A stretch of 64,000 nucleotides of DNA from Bimastos eiseni (taxonomy: Eukaryota; Annelida; Clitellata; Crassiclitellata; Lumbricidae). The position numbers were made by a program, and so were the translations under genes. Positions 14,301 through 25,585 of this stretch are shown one piece after another; position 1 is the first letter of the stretch; every line of letters begins with the position of its first letter. The notes under the pieces were generated by a model, which had not been told where the DNA came from, searched no databases, and worked only from the letters and a program-made list of their open reading frames with translations. The stretch lies in NCBI GenBank assembly GCA_959347315.1, contig OY365809.1, positions 7,888,523-7,952,522 of the forward strand. The letters run 5' to 3'.

Positions 14301-17300
14301 ACTGGCACTGTCAGGGTGCAAACAGTGGATGAGTTGGGTTCCTATGATTTTTACTCCACAGGCTTTCTATTCCAAAATGAAATCTCACCACTGTAAATAT
14401 ATCTCCCTGATCTCATCCAATTCCATGTCTTCCAATCTCTCTCATCTTCAATGAAACCCACCTTAGTAGTTCTTCTGTCACCTCTCATTGGTCTCCCTGG
14501 CAACTGGACTTAGATCCCAGTTGACAGCTCTCAGAACAACACCTCTGACACAATGCAGTGCCTGTGAATAAGGTACTGCTCAGCAATTGAAATTTGGAGT
14601 TTACGATCACCATCACGAACTACCCCTACCACTGAAAGACTTTAACCTTGATTGCATCCAGAATGTCTCTTGTTCCAGTCACTTCCGTGTCATATGTAAA
14701 TTTGCCCCTAGATGTCGCCAGTGCAACAGAAGCTGTGATGACACCGCGTTCCTTCAAAAGTGTCGACTCGATAAGATGAACACACGATGAACAAGTCATA
14801 CCTTCGATCTTCAATTGCAAACAACAAAGAATAGTAACGATTATACCGCTAATTGAATTATCTTTCAAACTACACTCACCCAGCAAGGAATCATAGCTAA
14901 CTTTGGAAATAAATCAAATGTACAGCTGGCTGCTGTGTAAGAAAAAGCAGCAACCACATGAATTAGCTAGATTCATACAGCACATATTAGATTGGTAATT
15001 AAGTGTTCCAAGGAAATTTTTTTACCAACAATTACAAAAGACGTATCACTTCAAACGAGTAATATCCGTAGACTGTGGAACTGTAACATTTCCATAAAGT
15101 TATCAATTCTTCTATACTGCAACTGAAAAATTGGAATAAGATAACTATGTATGCAAATTATCATACCGAAAAACCGTTATACTAACTCAAAGTTGGGCCA
15201 CAAACTCTAAATAAGTTGTCTGAGAATTCAAAACATTAAAATTTTTATTGAATTTAAGAGAAGGTGCAATATATTCATCCTCTGTAATCAGAAACACTGT
15301 ACATAATCCTATGTAGCTGTGAGGTGCTTTTGTTGGACATACCCTGACTTCGATGATCGCCTGGCCATCCACCTCACCCTCCAGTTGAGTGGCACAGAAA
15401 CCAAGTGCACTGATGTGATTGGCAATCTGAGAGGGCATTATATAGGCAGGGTCGTACTTCACTTCAGCTTTCTCAGCCATCAGCGCGACAAGCACCATCT
15501 TTATTCCTGGAAAACCATAAACAGCAGCCAGTGTAACACACATTGTTTGTTTATATTATTTGCATAATAATTCAAACTGATAAGTATGCAGTGAAGTCAA
15601 ATGATGATAACAAGTTCAACAGGTGTCAAATTTAACAGTATGGTACCTGCGAGTGCTCATCTGTCCTATTTCACCAACAGCCCTAGGGAGTGGAAGGCTA
15701 AGTCAACTCATATGGGGCCAGCTGGTTTCAAATCTGCATCCTTCTGATCCTTATGCCAATGTGTCATAATTCTCTTCATCCCATGTTGTCAAAATACAAA
15801 CTTTCTTCATTTATGAAATATAATAAATTTCTAGCAAACTTTTAAAATTGACTACATGTATGTGTCTAATTAATACATAATTCCCTTTACTGCATATTCA
15901 TGCTGTAAAAAATCACAGTCAACTAAACTCACCTATGAATGAGTAAACTAAGCAGAAAAGAACGCCATAACATGCGCATGTACTGAATTAAAAAAATGCT
16001 GCCGGTTATTTGCATCACTTATAAAACAGAGCAACGACATATGTTTAAGAAACTACGGTAGGCAAACCACAGTTATCTCCAGATTGAACATTGATGACTA
16101 AACAGTCAGACACAAAACTTCTGTCTTCTAACCAGACACTTTGTTTCAGAAGAATAAACAACTTCAACTTTCCTACCTTCAACTTTCCGAAGTCTACGTT
16201 CAATGCTTGCTACGCACGAACTGCACGTCATTCCAGTGACCTTGAAGAAGCACTTCTCCAAGCCTTCATCATCCTCAGCATCGTGAATCGTCACTCCATA
16301 TTTCAGCCTGTTGTATGACACCTTCTGCCCGATTCCTGGGCTCCGACCTGGCTTAGCATCTGCCTTCACTGGCTTTTTACCATTCTGGCAAGAGCTTTCC
16401 GGAATGACGATTATTTCTGGAATCAACGCTAAAGATGTAGACTTTGGAGATGTTGGACAATGTCCATTATCTGCAAATGAAAAATTTTACTAAAGAAACC
16501 AGATCAAAACAGGCATAACTTTTTAAAAGTAATTTAATATTTATAAGGTATACATTATATATATCAGACAGTTCAGACTGTTGCATAACAGTAATGGCGT
16601 TAAATAATTATGATTTGACACTATTATATGGTAGGGATGTGACTCAATAAGTAAAAATTGAGGTATCAAGCAATCCAAATCGTGAAATTGTCTAACCCTT
16701 TAGTGACCAGAGCTATTGATTACGCCTTACCTTCGTACTGGTCATTAAACTCTACTTCAACAAATGCCACCATTTGCAACCATACGACAAAAACAACTTT
16801 CACCGATTGCTGAAAGTCTGTCCTACTAGTAATGGTTTTACATTTGATTCAGAACACAACATTTCTATGGATTATTCTTGACTTTGCAATTCTCATTTTC
16901 GTTTTAAATTTTTGTCATAATTTTATCAACTTTGAGGCTAGAATTAGAATTGGCAACAGCAAATCAATTAGCAATTAGGTGAAGCGCCATGCAGTCAGTC
17001 TATAATTTATAGGTTATGTCAACTTCAGTCCTTAATGTGACTGAGTAAGCCACCTTCCTTCTTTAGCATTGATAATGTTTTATTGAATATTTACCCTTCA
17101 CTATTAATTAAGCTCTTCCTTCCAATACCACTTTTATTGCAATACTATTAAACAACATTTCAACAAATACCTAAATCAAGAATGAAAACAGTCTAAGCTT
17201 ACGTACCTTGTTTACTGGACTCTGAAAACATGGCTTGGAAATCACCAACCTCCTCAATTAATCTTCTGATCTGTTCCAGACTGATGACCTCTGGAGTGTA

Positions 17301-20300
17301 TTGTACTTGTGCCTTCTCTTCCAGTAGAGACACGCTGACCGAGATCAGCCCAGGGGTTGCCTTAAGTCTTCCCTCGATGTTCCGAGTGCACGAATTACAA
17401 TGCATCCCCTTAACTGTGATCATACCCTCCTTCATGCTCTGTACAGCTGCCCCGCTTTCCAGCCGAGCCTCGAATCCGATGTCATCGATTACTTTCACAA
17501 TGGCAGCTGCAGAGGTCTTCGACCCACAAAATTTTACCTTTGCCATTTCGTCAGCTAGAGAAACTTGAACGCTCAATACTCCATTGAGCTCCTTGACAGC
17601 TGCACTGATGCTCTTGACACACGACTCACAAGTCATACCCTTAACAGAAATCTCACACTCCAGCGGATCCTCTGTTTTCTCCTCTTCGCTGTCCACATTC
17701 GCCATAAACCCAAGCGTTTTAACAGACTCACAAAGACATTTAGCAGTGGTAAGACCTTCGTCGTAAGTCACTCCGATCTGGCCTTTTCCTCCAAACGCTT
17801 TTACCTCCACCACTCCAAACTCTTCAATCAAACCATGCAAAACTTTATTCGACTGCTCATCCATATCCATCTGCTCCACATGAATCGTCGAATGACTCAG
17901 CTTCAGCAAAAAAGGAGAAGATGGTCCCTGACACAATGAAACACTAAACCCAAGGCCATCTATCAGACCATGCAGTTCCTCTCGTGTCGTCTCTTGCGGG
18001 AAATATCCGACGATGGCACAACCCTTCTCCAAAGAAACGGACACACTCGTCACGCCCTTCTGACCTTTAACACCTGTCTCAATGCTCCTAACACAAGACT
18101 CGCATGTCATTCCCGACATAAAGAAGCGAACAACTGCTCGGTCACCGACTGGCGACTTCTCGCTCCCTGGCAATTTCAGGGCGGCATCAAATCCCATATC
18201 ACTGACAATCTGCACGAGTGCTGAGTGGGAAACGAGGCTGGGATCATGCTTGACAATGCCAAGCTTTCTTTCCAGAAATACTCTGGCAAATTTCACGCCA
18301 TTTGTTGAGAGCAACTTGCCTTCAATATTGCGTACACAGCTCACGCAAGTCATGCCCTCTATGTCAATCAGTGCGTCTTCGTACGATTTAGGGTCGGGAG
18401 TCGCACCAAATCCAAGTTCATGTATGCAATTGACTAAGTCATCTTTGGTCACGATGTTGGGATTGTGATGCACGATGCCAGAATTCTCTTCCAAATTAAC
18501 CTAAAATGTCAGAAAATAAACACTGTCAGATTACAGTTAAACCAATTCACTGTATTAATTCTTCTTGAATACCTGATAGAAATTATACCTCTAGCACCAT
18601 ACTGCAGACTCTAGAGTATTTTCTTAAACAAATGTGTGAAGAAGTGTCATACTTTTAACATTCAAAAGCTTATGAAATAAACTTGACAAACAAATACAGT
18701 CAGAATACAGATCATCTGAGATTTCAGTTCTCCTATATCACAGTAACATAATTACAACTAATTCATTAATTTGCTCATTTTAGCAGACTGCTCGTAGCAC
18801 AAGCTTTGTAATGCAAGACAGTGCTGGTTCGAGCCTCCTCGAGATATTAACTGTGCAGGGGCCTTGAGCAATTGGACATAGAGTACGTCATGACTGATCT
18901 CTGGATTAAAGATCCTTTAACCCGATGGTCACATTTCTCTTCAGAGCGTCTCTTCAGAAGTTAAGTTCACAAGCAATGCACACATACATATGCATTCTAT
19001 TTATATAGCACCATTAAGGAAACTTATAGACAGCTATGACATGGTTTTCCAATCTCCATCCTATCTAAACTGATGCAAAGTAAAATTGGTTCAAACTAAA
19101 AATTGATAAAATGTATGATTTATTTACCCATTTGTTCACCCTTCAGGATTGTATTTACTCATTTTCTCTACAGCGTAATGTATATATATATATATATACA
19201 CCTAAATATATATACACCTATATATATACCTAAAGTTACTTCTACTAAGTTCCTTGGTGTTTTCATTGACCAATCACTTAAGTGGAAAACTCATATTGAT
19301 AGCATTGCAGCAAAGCTAGCAAAAAACATCGGAATTTTATCTCGTATTGCATATCTCTTGCCTTTAACTCTTCGCATCAGCCTTTACTACTCCCTTGTTC
19401 ATCCTTTTCTAACTTATAGTAATATGATCTGGGCATCTAACTATCAATCCAGACTTCAAAGACTCCACATGCTTCAACGTAGGGCCTTTCGCGTTATTCG
19501 TCGTAACTTAGACAGTTCTTCATTGGGCTTGTGTTCTCAAATACTTAAACTTGAACAGATAACTGTGTTCCAACTTAATGAATTTATGTACAAGTATTTA
19601 AATAATTTATTGCCATCATGCTTCGAAAACTTTTTCTCTACTGTGCTCCAACTTAACACCTATGGCATTCGTAACGCTGATAACTTCAGACCATGCCACT
19701 ATCGAACTAATATCCGCATGTTCTCGTTAAGTGTTTCTGGACCTCAGGCGTGGAATAAATTGCCATCGAGTCTACGCCAGTCAACCACCATCTCTCAATT
19801 TAAAAATAAACTTAAAGAATACCTGCTAAAATTATAATTTATTGAGTTACTTGTCTAGATTAAAGTTATGCTTCCTAGTTTTATGCCTTAACAGTCTTAA
19901 TACCTCTGTTTTATAATGTTACATGTTAGTTAAGTAACTAATTTTCGTGTTCATTGTCTTGAATTTACTTGCACAACCGTGCTATTACCAATTTTGTAAT
20001 GGGTGTCCCTGCTAGCGGGACCTCGGTCCCTTTAGGGTTCTTCCTTTTGTGCTCTGTCAACCTTTCTGTGCTGTTTGACATTAATATTATGTTTGCATAA
20101 TTGGTTGTTCAGTAGCCAATAAAATTTTTGGTTATGGTTATGAGTTATGGTTATATATATATAAAATTTTATTACAGATACCTGTATATCATTATTATTA
20201 CCTAGCTATACTTTATTAATAATGGCACAACAGGATGTAGGTCATACCTCGGCAATAGACTCTACCATCTAAAAACTCTATTTTGTCATTTTTCCAAACA

Positions 20301-22539
20301 CGTGTGTTTCTCACCACCTCTCCACAGTGTCATCATGACCTTCAATTCCCTCCTCACTGACAGTTTCCCTTCTTGTAAATAATACCCAATCAGTCATGTA
20401 GTACCCTTAAGTACCTCTCAATGGTGTTGAAGCATGGTCATTTAACCCAAGGCTCAAAGACCAATGTGCTATAATATATAAATACTGAAAGCCACTTGTT
20501 GATAAAGGGTTAACAGATGTCACAGTTAGAGCAATTTCTTCTTCAACATCTGGACAAAGACAGAAACCTATAACCCAATAGAAGGCCATTCACCTCGGCC
20601 CTTATCAACTGAGCACAAGTGGCTAGCTTTCTTCACTCTGGTCAGATGTTTGAAGCAACTTCAAGTGACACTCAACAGCAACAATAAACCACAGTAACTT
20701 AAAGTCTAACCAAGCAATTAACACATAAGTAGAACAACAGGCATCCATCCATCCATAATAATTATAATCTGCAGTAAACATCCAGTGCCGTGGTTCTCAC
20801 AACTATTCTAGACAGGCTGAGCTTCTTGTCACCAGTCTTGGTCTTCTATAATGCAGTGATGTCCCTTTTCCATTGCTGGCAATGCAATTTGGAATGGGCT
20901 CCCTGTGGCACTATTCCTAAAATCCTTGAGGCCATATTAAATTGGGTTGGGTAAGGTACACTCATTGAGTGGATCGTCTTGACCAGCACTATATAAATAT
21001 TAGAAATGAAATAATAATAATTTCGTTTGTAGTGACACAGTGTCCACATACTATGGAACTCATTATCAACAGCATAGATCTTTAATTTGAAGTATGAGTT
21101 CAGCAGACAGCTCAACATCTGCCAGCAGAAAACTACAAATTGAGTAATAACTACGATAGTCATCATATTATTGCACTATTTTCATTTCTCCAATTTATAT
21201 AACAGATCTGTGCTTTAATGAAGCTTCAACTGATGACAAGAAGCAATGGGACAACAAGCCTACAGAACTTGCAAATGCTATTCACATAGAGACATCACTT
21301 GTGAGTTGTGACACTATCTATTACTAATAAAACTTCTCACATTGCTGTGTTTACTATTACTACAAAATTAGCTACTACTACTATGAATATTAAAATTAGA
21401 GTATATATATATAGACTCTGCTACAGGTTTTCCTGCACTAGTTCCAAGCCTAGATGAAGGAAGAGTTGAGTGGACAGCAGGGTGCAGATCGTACCAAACA
21501 TAACACAGAAGCTGCTAGTACAAAGTAATGGCCTCAGTCATAAAAAAAATGCACCAATGGCTTGGTTTCACACAGATCACAACCTTCAGAATCTTAATCT
21601 TCCTTCCTAGCACTCATTTGCCTGAGGGAATATATTTCCAGCATAATCATAACCACCAACAGACTGAATATGTCACTCATATTAGAAGCAGCCTCAAACA
21701 ACAGATCCGAGATTTAAGAAATGATCAAGATTAACAAAAAGGAAGGATTAGAAGACATCAGAAAGTATTACTGCTTGACAGTATAAGTGTAATGTAATGT
21801 GCTTCCGGTAAGTATAGTTGTTATGTAATGTGCTTCAAGTTAATATAATTGTTATGTAATGTGCTGCTGGTCAGTATAGGTGTAAGTGGCACACTAGAAA
21901 TGATGTCTTATCTTGTATTGTATATGTAATATGATCAAAACATCTCTGAATACATAGTCCTTGCAGCAAGAAACGCTTTATAAATGTCAAGATCTGTATG
22001 ATATGATTTGTTCTATGCAGTCAAAACTTTTTCATTAAGAAATGGTTACCTGGTTTTAAAATACATAAAATTGTATGCAACAGGATCAAAGGGGTATTTC
22101 AAACATACACTGCCATGCAGAGAGATTGCAGACATAAAAAGTGATACATAAAAAATAAAGAGTGATACATCAAGAGTCACCACTACAAAGAACTTAAATA
22201 GGTAAGACTGTGGTAACAATGATGCAAGGACCAATGTTGATGGCAGTGAAAATCTTGCAATGCGAACACTTTTATACCAATATTAGACGTAAACTACTAA
22301 ACAAACATCAATGAAGAATTTTAAAACAGTTCTTTACAAAATCAAGGTTCTAACGATGTAATGAAAAAATGAATTGGAATTTTATGATCTTACTTGTTTC
22401 AATAAGCCAAGCTTAACATTTTAACACATACCTTGACAAACTCGACAGAAGCCAGTTTCTTAAGATTGACCTCGATCTTCTGAACACAATTCTGGCAAGT
22501 CATTCCCTCAATCAGCAGCACTGAGACCGTCCCATCCAT
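2398..22539 (-). CDS. ATP7: Copper-transporting P1B-type ATPase (ATP7A/ATP7B orthologue), 20 coding exons
   Basis: This is the Cu(I)-exporting ATPase of the trans-Golgi and secretory membranes. It loads copper onto cuproenzymes and exports the excess. Coding exons in transcript order are 22432-22539, 17207-18500, 16177-16470, 15343-15506, 14647-14808, 13713-13792, 12745-13054, 12216-12449, 11310-11450, 10647-10880, 10225-10359, 9022-9210, 8418-8600, 7342-7558, 6931-7089, 5500-5642, 4693-4896, 4050-4167, 3348-3450 and 2398-2698. They total 4773 nt, or 1590 residues plus stop, and all phases agree. Metal-binding CxxC motifs are at residues 15-18, 88-91, 169-172, 327-330, 404-407, 550-553 and 626-629, with a degenerate repeat at about 236-306. 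Catalytic features are TGES at 955, the membrane CPC at 1078-1080, phosphorylation DKTGT at D1122, SEHP at 1162-1165 and GDGVND at 1382. A Met/His-rich lumenal loop follows the first membrane helix. The C-terminus keeps a dileucine (SLL followed by acidic residues). The start is the first ATG of exon 1; the frame upstream of it in that exon is open, so an earlier start is possible. At least one 5' untranslated exon probably lies upstream. Confidence 0.95.
6006..6070 (-). pseudogene. Decayed duplicate of part of an ATP7 exon, inside the next intron
   Basis: About 65 bases here match the functional exon segment 7001-7066, which encodes [20 protein letters not shown]. Most positions agree, for example CCAATTCCG.TTAC.AATCAAGAC. 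The intron copy has lost one base after the codons for NWMT, which shifts the frame, and has several substitutions. It has no usable flanking splice sites. It looks like a relic of a local exon duplication rather than a retrocopy, since it lies about 1 kb downstream of the parent in the same orientation. Confidence 0.75.
6690..6803. mobile_element. Partial MITE end in an ATP7 intron
   Basis: The segment ends with TGACGTCATTTATGGAAGGCCCT. Read inward on the minus strand this is AGGGCCTTCCATAAATGACG, the same terminal type as the element at 354-840. It is followed by the typical C-rich tracts (ATCCCCTCCCC and ATCCCCCTC). A related fragment (GACGCC...GGGGGAGAAGGGTCAG...GTGACGT) lies at about 6076-6128, so a longer, degraded element may span 6.07-6.80 kb. 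Confidence 0.45.
7340..7342 (-). other. ATP7: Probable GC-AG intron: non-canonical 5' splice site in ATP7
   Basis: The exon at 7342-7558 must end after one base of a codon so that it joins 6931-7089, where ATGATCC continues as DDPVG. The only suitable junction is GAAG/GCAAGC, a GC donor with the strong AAG/GCAAG context typical of GC-AG introns. No GT donor in the right phase is visible close by. The next acceptor is a normal AG at 7090-7091. Confidence 0.7.
7851..8026. mobile_element. 176-bp hAT-type MITE with near-perfect 8-bp target duplication
   Basis: The left end begins CAGGGCCGTACTGAG. The right end, read inward on the minus strand, begins CAGGGCCGAACCGAG, with 12 of 15 bases matching. 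The flanking octamers are TGCAGTGG on the left and TGCATTGG on the right, 7 of 8 identical, which is the duplication length made by hAT transposases. The body has no coding capacity. It sits in the ATP7 intron between exons 8418-8600 and 7342-7558. Confidence 0.75.
9440..9870 (+). mobile_element. Relic of a LINE reverse-transcriptase C-terminus
   Basis: With frameshifts, the plus strand reads [13 protein letters not shown] near 9515, then remnants resembling ...[11 protein letters not shown] and a [17 protein letters not shown] block near 9730. This matches the order seen at the C-terminus of CR1/jockey-type LINEs (LHWLP...F...WN.LP). Stops and frameshifts interrupt every frame. It lies within an ATP7 intron. 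Confidence 0.55.
12113..12232 (-). repeat. ATP7: Five tandem 24-bp units spanning an ATP7 exon end, each carrying a 5' splice donor
   Basis: On the plus strand the unit is GACATACCTTAGCAACATGT plus TCCA, repeated five times back to back. On the gene strand each unit reads CTGGAACATGTTGCTAAG followed by GTATGTC, so each contains a complete AAG/GTATGT donor. The gene-proximal copy encodes LEHVAK of the conserved GRWLEHVAK motif and gives the shortest exon, 12216-12449. Because the unit is 24 bp, donors at 12216, 12192, 12168, 12144 and 12120 all keep frame and would add 0 to 4 copies of the octapeptide VCLEHVAK. Retention beyond the last copy reaches a stop soon after. Confidence 0.9.
14228..14335. 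repeat. Dispersed repeat, copy 1 (second copy at 47551-47645)
   Basis: The segment shares runs such as TTGCAGTTTAAC, ACTGTGTGATAA and GCATCGCCCTCCTCCTTTAT with 47551-47645, and the matching pieces are collinear. It lies in an ATP7 intron; the second copy lies in an FBXW7 intron. No coding capacity or terminal repeats could be defined. Confidence 0.6.
15640..15775 (-). mobile_element. tRNA-derived SINE-like fragment
   Basis: The minus strand carries a box A-like TGGCATAAGG and, about 20 bases on, a box B-like AGATTTGAAACC, the internal RNA polymerase III promoter arrangement of tRNA-derived SINEs. It does not fold as a functional tRNA by eye. It lies in an ATP7 intron. Confidence 0.4.
17207..18500 (-). 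other. ATP7: ATP7 exon 2: single large exon carrying most of the metal-binding (HMA) array
   Basis: This 1294-nt exon encodes ATP7 residues 37 to 467. It carries the second half of HMA1 and then HMA2 (GMTCVSC), HMA3 (GMTCESC), a repeat that has the HMA length and spacing but no CxxC (residues about 236-306), HMA5 (GMTCESC) and HMA6 (GMHCNSC). The histidine variant GMHC is also found in metal-binding domain 3 of human ATP7B (recalled). All other exons of the gene are at most about 310 nt, so the array sits in one uninterrupted block. It starts in phase 0 and ends in phase 1 (donor GTACGTAAG). Confidence 0.9.
18775..19025 (+). mobile_element. tRNA-derived SINE copy
   Basis: The plus strand shows TTAGCAGACTG (box A-like), then GGTTCGAGCC (box B) about 30 bases on, followed by a body ending near TTTATATAGCACC. 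The promoter boxes sit as in tRNA-derived SINEs, but the acceptor-stem pairing of a real tRNA is absent. It lies in the first large ATP7 intron. Confidence 0.5.
19195..20160 (+). mobile_element. 5'-truncated LINE, same family as the copy at 0.9-2.15 kb
   Basis: The frame reads [63 protein letters not shown] and finally a [11 protein letters not shown] block ending at LLKL with a stop at 19835-19837. Order and spacing match the other copy. The 3' UTR carries the same hairpin type (GGGACC-TC-GGTCCC, 20017-20030) followed by a GGTT(C/A)TTCC-like tract, and ends in a (GGTTAT)n tail near 20130-20155. The 5' end abuts a (TA)n tract at 19178-19230. It lies in the ATP7 intron between 18500 and 22432. 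Confidence 0.85.
21790..21885. repeat. Three tandem 31-bp units
   Basis: ATGTAATGTGCTTCCGGTAA and its 11-base continuation recur about three times with substitutions, in the ATP7 intron preceding exon 2. Noncoding. Confidence 0.6.
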
Positions 22540-24295
22540 GTTCACAGACAGGGTGGAAAACTCTACACAAGTACAATAATTCCTTATAAGCTCTCTAATC
22601 CTTTAATGAGGCATTAAAAGCTACTGTGAAAGCAATGCAGCTAGTCATCAGTTAGTAATTACTCGGTAGTTATTTGTTCATATCAATAGCAAACTCATTT
22701 ACATTCTCTTCAAATGTCTTCCTACAACCACAAATAGCTATAGTACTGGGACACCCTAAATATATTGAATACAAGTGGTCTTCGATTAATCATTACAAAT
22801 GAATTTAATCATCAAATAAATTAACAATCAAATGATTATTTAATCATTAACTTCCGCATCCCTAATCATGCACTGAGGTCATACAAATTAAGTTGTTACT
22901 AAACATCATTACCAAACATAAATACAGTTACAATTCAACTGTAACTTAATTGAAAACACCAAACACAGAATATAGCTAACAGTTCTAATTCAGCTTTAAG
23001 GTATTATGTTCGCTCCGCTACATTGCCCTCTTCTTTATAAAAGCTGCATTATGTGAATGATTGGCAAGCAATATAATGAGCATGGTGGCGTATTCGTGTG
23101 AGTGAGATATGACCATCAACTGACATCACATCACATGCCTAGAGGAATAACTGCCACTTCGATGAGATTGAATATGATCACCAAACTTCCATATACACAA
23201 GAACATTAATTTATTCAAAACTTGGAAGAAATTTGATCAAATGTAATGTAGCTGGTAAACATAAGTGTGACTTTATATCTGTCTTGCAATGCTTGTGGTC
23301 GTGGTAATAGTCCAGACTCCTAAAATTGGATCTAACCAGATGACTTCTATGGCCTCATTATTATAATATATACATTAATTAACAAATGAATCGATAAAAT
23401 AATCAGTAAAATAATCGATATCAGCAATGAAATAATCAGCAACAATCAGTATTGGCACAATCAGCAAAAAGTGATATCGGTAGAGCTCTACCCTCACAAC
23501 ACATATTACAAAGACTTCTAAAGGTGCTTTTAACAATGTACATATGCCAAAGGTTGCACATGCACAGAGGTCTTCACCCGTTAAATTTTGCAAGCGTTCG
23601 GTCATCAAAGTAAAATTTTCGTCAGTATAGTGGCCAAACTTTTGACTGTAGAAGGTTATTCTTAATAAAACAGTTTCTTCACTACACACAATTTGTGTTC
23701 TTTATATTAACTTGAGTTACATAGATAGATCTATATCGAATGTGGATAATAATAATAATTCTCATTTAATTTTAAACTAACAAAGAGCAGTATGATTACA
23801 AATATATTATGAATGACTGATGGAAGGTAGCAGCACTCTATTTGAGTGCATTCCGGGTGACCATATTATTTAAATATTGTGTCCATGCACTCAGTCTTGG
23901 GAATACTCATAAATTTCTGAAAGTGGTGAAAATGTACAAATGACCTGATTCCTGTTACCAATTTTTCTACCTTGGAGCATTCCACTCTTGAAAACTAGTA
24001 TGGCCTATTCGGTCGATTGTATAATAGTATGTTGAAATCTTAACCTGCGTAATTGTGTACGTTTTCGACCGCAGAAGCAAAATGTTCGTTTGACTGTAGC
24101 CTAATTTTCAGCCGCATAACATTTCTTCATCAGCGTAGATAGCTCGAGAACATAGTGAAGATAATAAGCGAGTAAATACACAGAAAAAGTGAAGATTTTG
24201 AAAATAAGATTTGCACCAACATTCGACAGCATTAATTCAGTGTTAGGGTCATTATCATGATTCATATTTATTATGTGCTATAAGTATAGTAGTAG
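22540..24295. other. ATP7 upstream region with repeat fragments, no gene seen
   Basis: This holds the presumed ATP7 promoter and any 5' untranslated exon, neither of which I can place. An acceptor-like AG precedes the coding start at about 22552. Repeat pieces are visible: 23395-23500 resembles a hAT terminus (GATATCGGTAGAGCTCTAC), 23490-23665 matches part of the element at 61.9-62.1 kb, and 23770-23860 matches the SINE tail at 63.5 kb. No coding exon is recognisable. Confidence 0.5.
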
Positions 24296-24299
24296 AAAG

Positions 24300-25585
24300 A
24301 AAGACTGCAAAAAAGGTAGGATACAAAGATAAGGTAAGAGCAATGAACAGCGCCTTCCAAAAGCAAGCATGGAAAGATAAAGAAAACCATCCAAATGAAA
24401 TGTGCAGAGAAATGGAGTAAGGGGAAAGAAAGGGAGAACTAAAGAAATTTTCTAAAAAGTAAAGGCAACAACGAGAAATTTTTTACCTAGAATGGGCTCA
24501 TTGAAGTCAGGAGACGGAAAAGTAATTGGGGATGAAGATGAAATGAAGAAAAGATGGAGGAATATACGGAGGAGTTGTACAGCGATGATAAGAGAGAAAG
24601 AGCAAAACGACATAACAGAACACGAAAAGGAACCGGAGGTTATGGAAGCCGAGGTAGAATGGGCAATCAAACAACTGAAGGACAACAAAGCGTCGGACAA
24701 GGATGGAATACACATAGAACTGATAAAAGCTGGAAATGATGCAATGATAAAGATAATAATAAAAATATGCAACAATATATGGACAATCACAGAATGGCAA
24801 GAGTAATGGAAGAGATCAATATTTATCCCTATACTTAAGAAAGGAGATGCAAGGGAATGTGAGAACCATATGATATCGAACACAATACTACAATACTACT
24901 CAAAATAATTCACAAAAGACTGAAGAGCACAACTGAGGGAGAGCTTCCAGACAACCAGGCAAGATTTAGGAAATCCTGAGGAACTTCTAGACCATATTGC
25001 CATCATGAGTTGGATAATGGAGAGACAAAAATGATTTCGAAAGGGAGTATGGACAAGAAGTACACATTTGTTTCAGTGATTACAGCAAGGCATTTGACTG
25101 CATCAACCACGAACTGATGTGGAAAACTAATAGAGATGGGAAAAGATATGGAAGAACAAACATGTGAGCATAGACACAAAAAAAGGCTAGTGAGGGCAAC
25201 GATCTTCCCTACAGTACTATATGACTGCGAGACGTGGACAATGACAAAGAACATGGAGAAAAAGATTGACACATGCGAAATGTGGATATGGAGGAAGATG
25301 CAGAGAATATCGTGGACGGAGGAAAAGACGAATGAAAGGGTGCGCATGGAGATTGGAGTTGAGAATGGGTCGTTACAACAAACAGCGATGCGAAGGAAGC
25401 CGAGGTTCTTCGGATATGTCGTGCGATCAGATGGATTAGAAATGGAAATGATGTTGGCGTGCGGAGAAGGAAGGAAAAAAACAAGGGGCGACCAAGGAAA
25501 AAATGGATGGACGATATACATGAAAGAACCAGAATGAACCTGGAGGAATTAAGAGATGACTTCAAAAAGATAGCAATGTAGAAGT
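24300..25585 (+). mobile_element. Decayed RTE-like LINE (endonuclease-reverse transcriptase type)
   Basis: Frames in succession give MNSAFQKQAWKDK, EYTEELYSDDKR, the reverse-transcriptase N-terminal block AIKQLKDNKASDKDGIHIEL, a degraded QAGFRKSRGT/DHIAIMSWIMER segment (stops and frameshifts) and the C-terminal tail YDCETWTMTKNMEKKI, EMWIWRKMQRISWT, RRKPRFFGYVVRSDGLE. This is the usual order in RTE-type elements. The catalytic palm is deleted between about 25115 and 25140, so the element is inactive. It lies between ATP7 and RPSA. Confidence 0.8.

Noticed and set aside
18810..18845. Possible tRNA gene (box B GGTTCGAGCC)
   Set aside because: No acceptor or anticodon stem can be formed; interpreted as a SINE head. 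Same reasoning for 33.75 kb and 63.63 kb.
24452..25565. Minus-strand open frames rich in Ser/Phe/Ile
   Set aside because: They are the antisense shadow of the plus-strand LINE relic.
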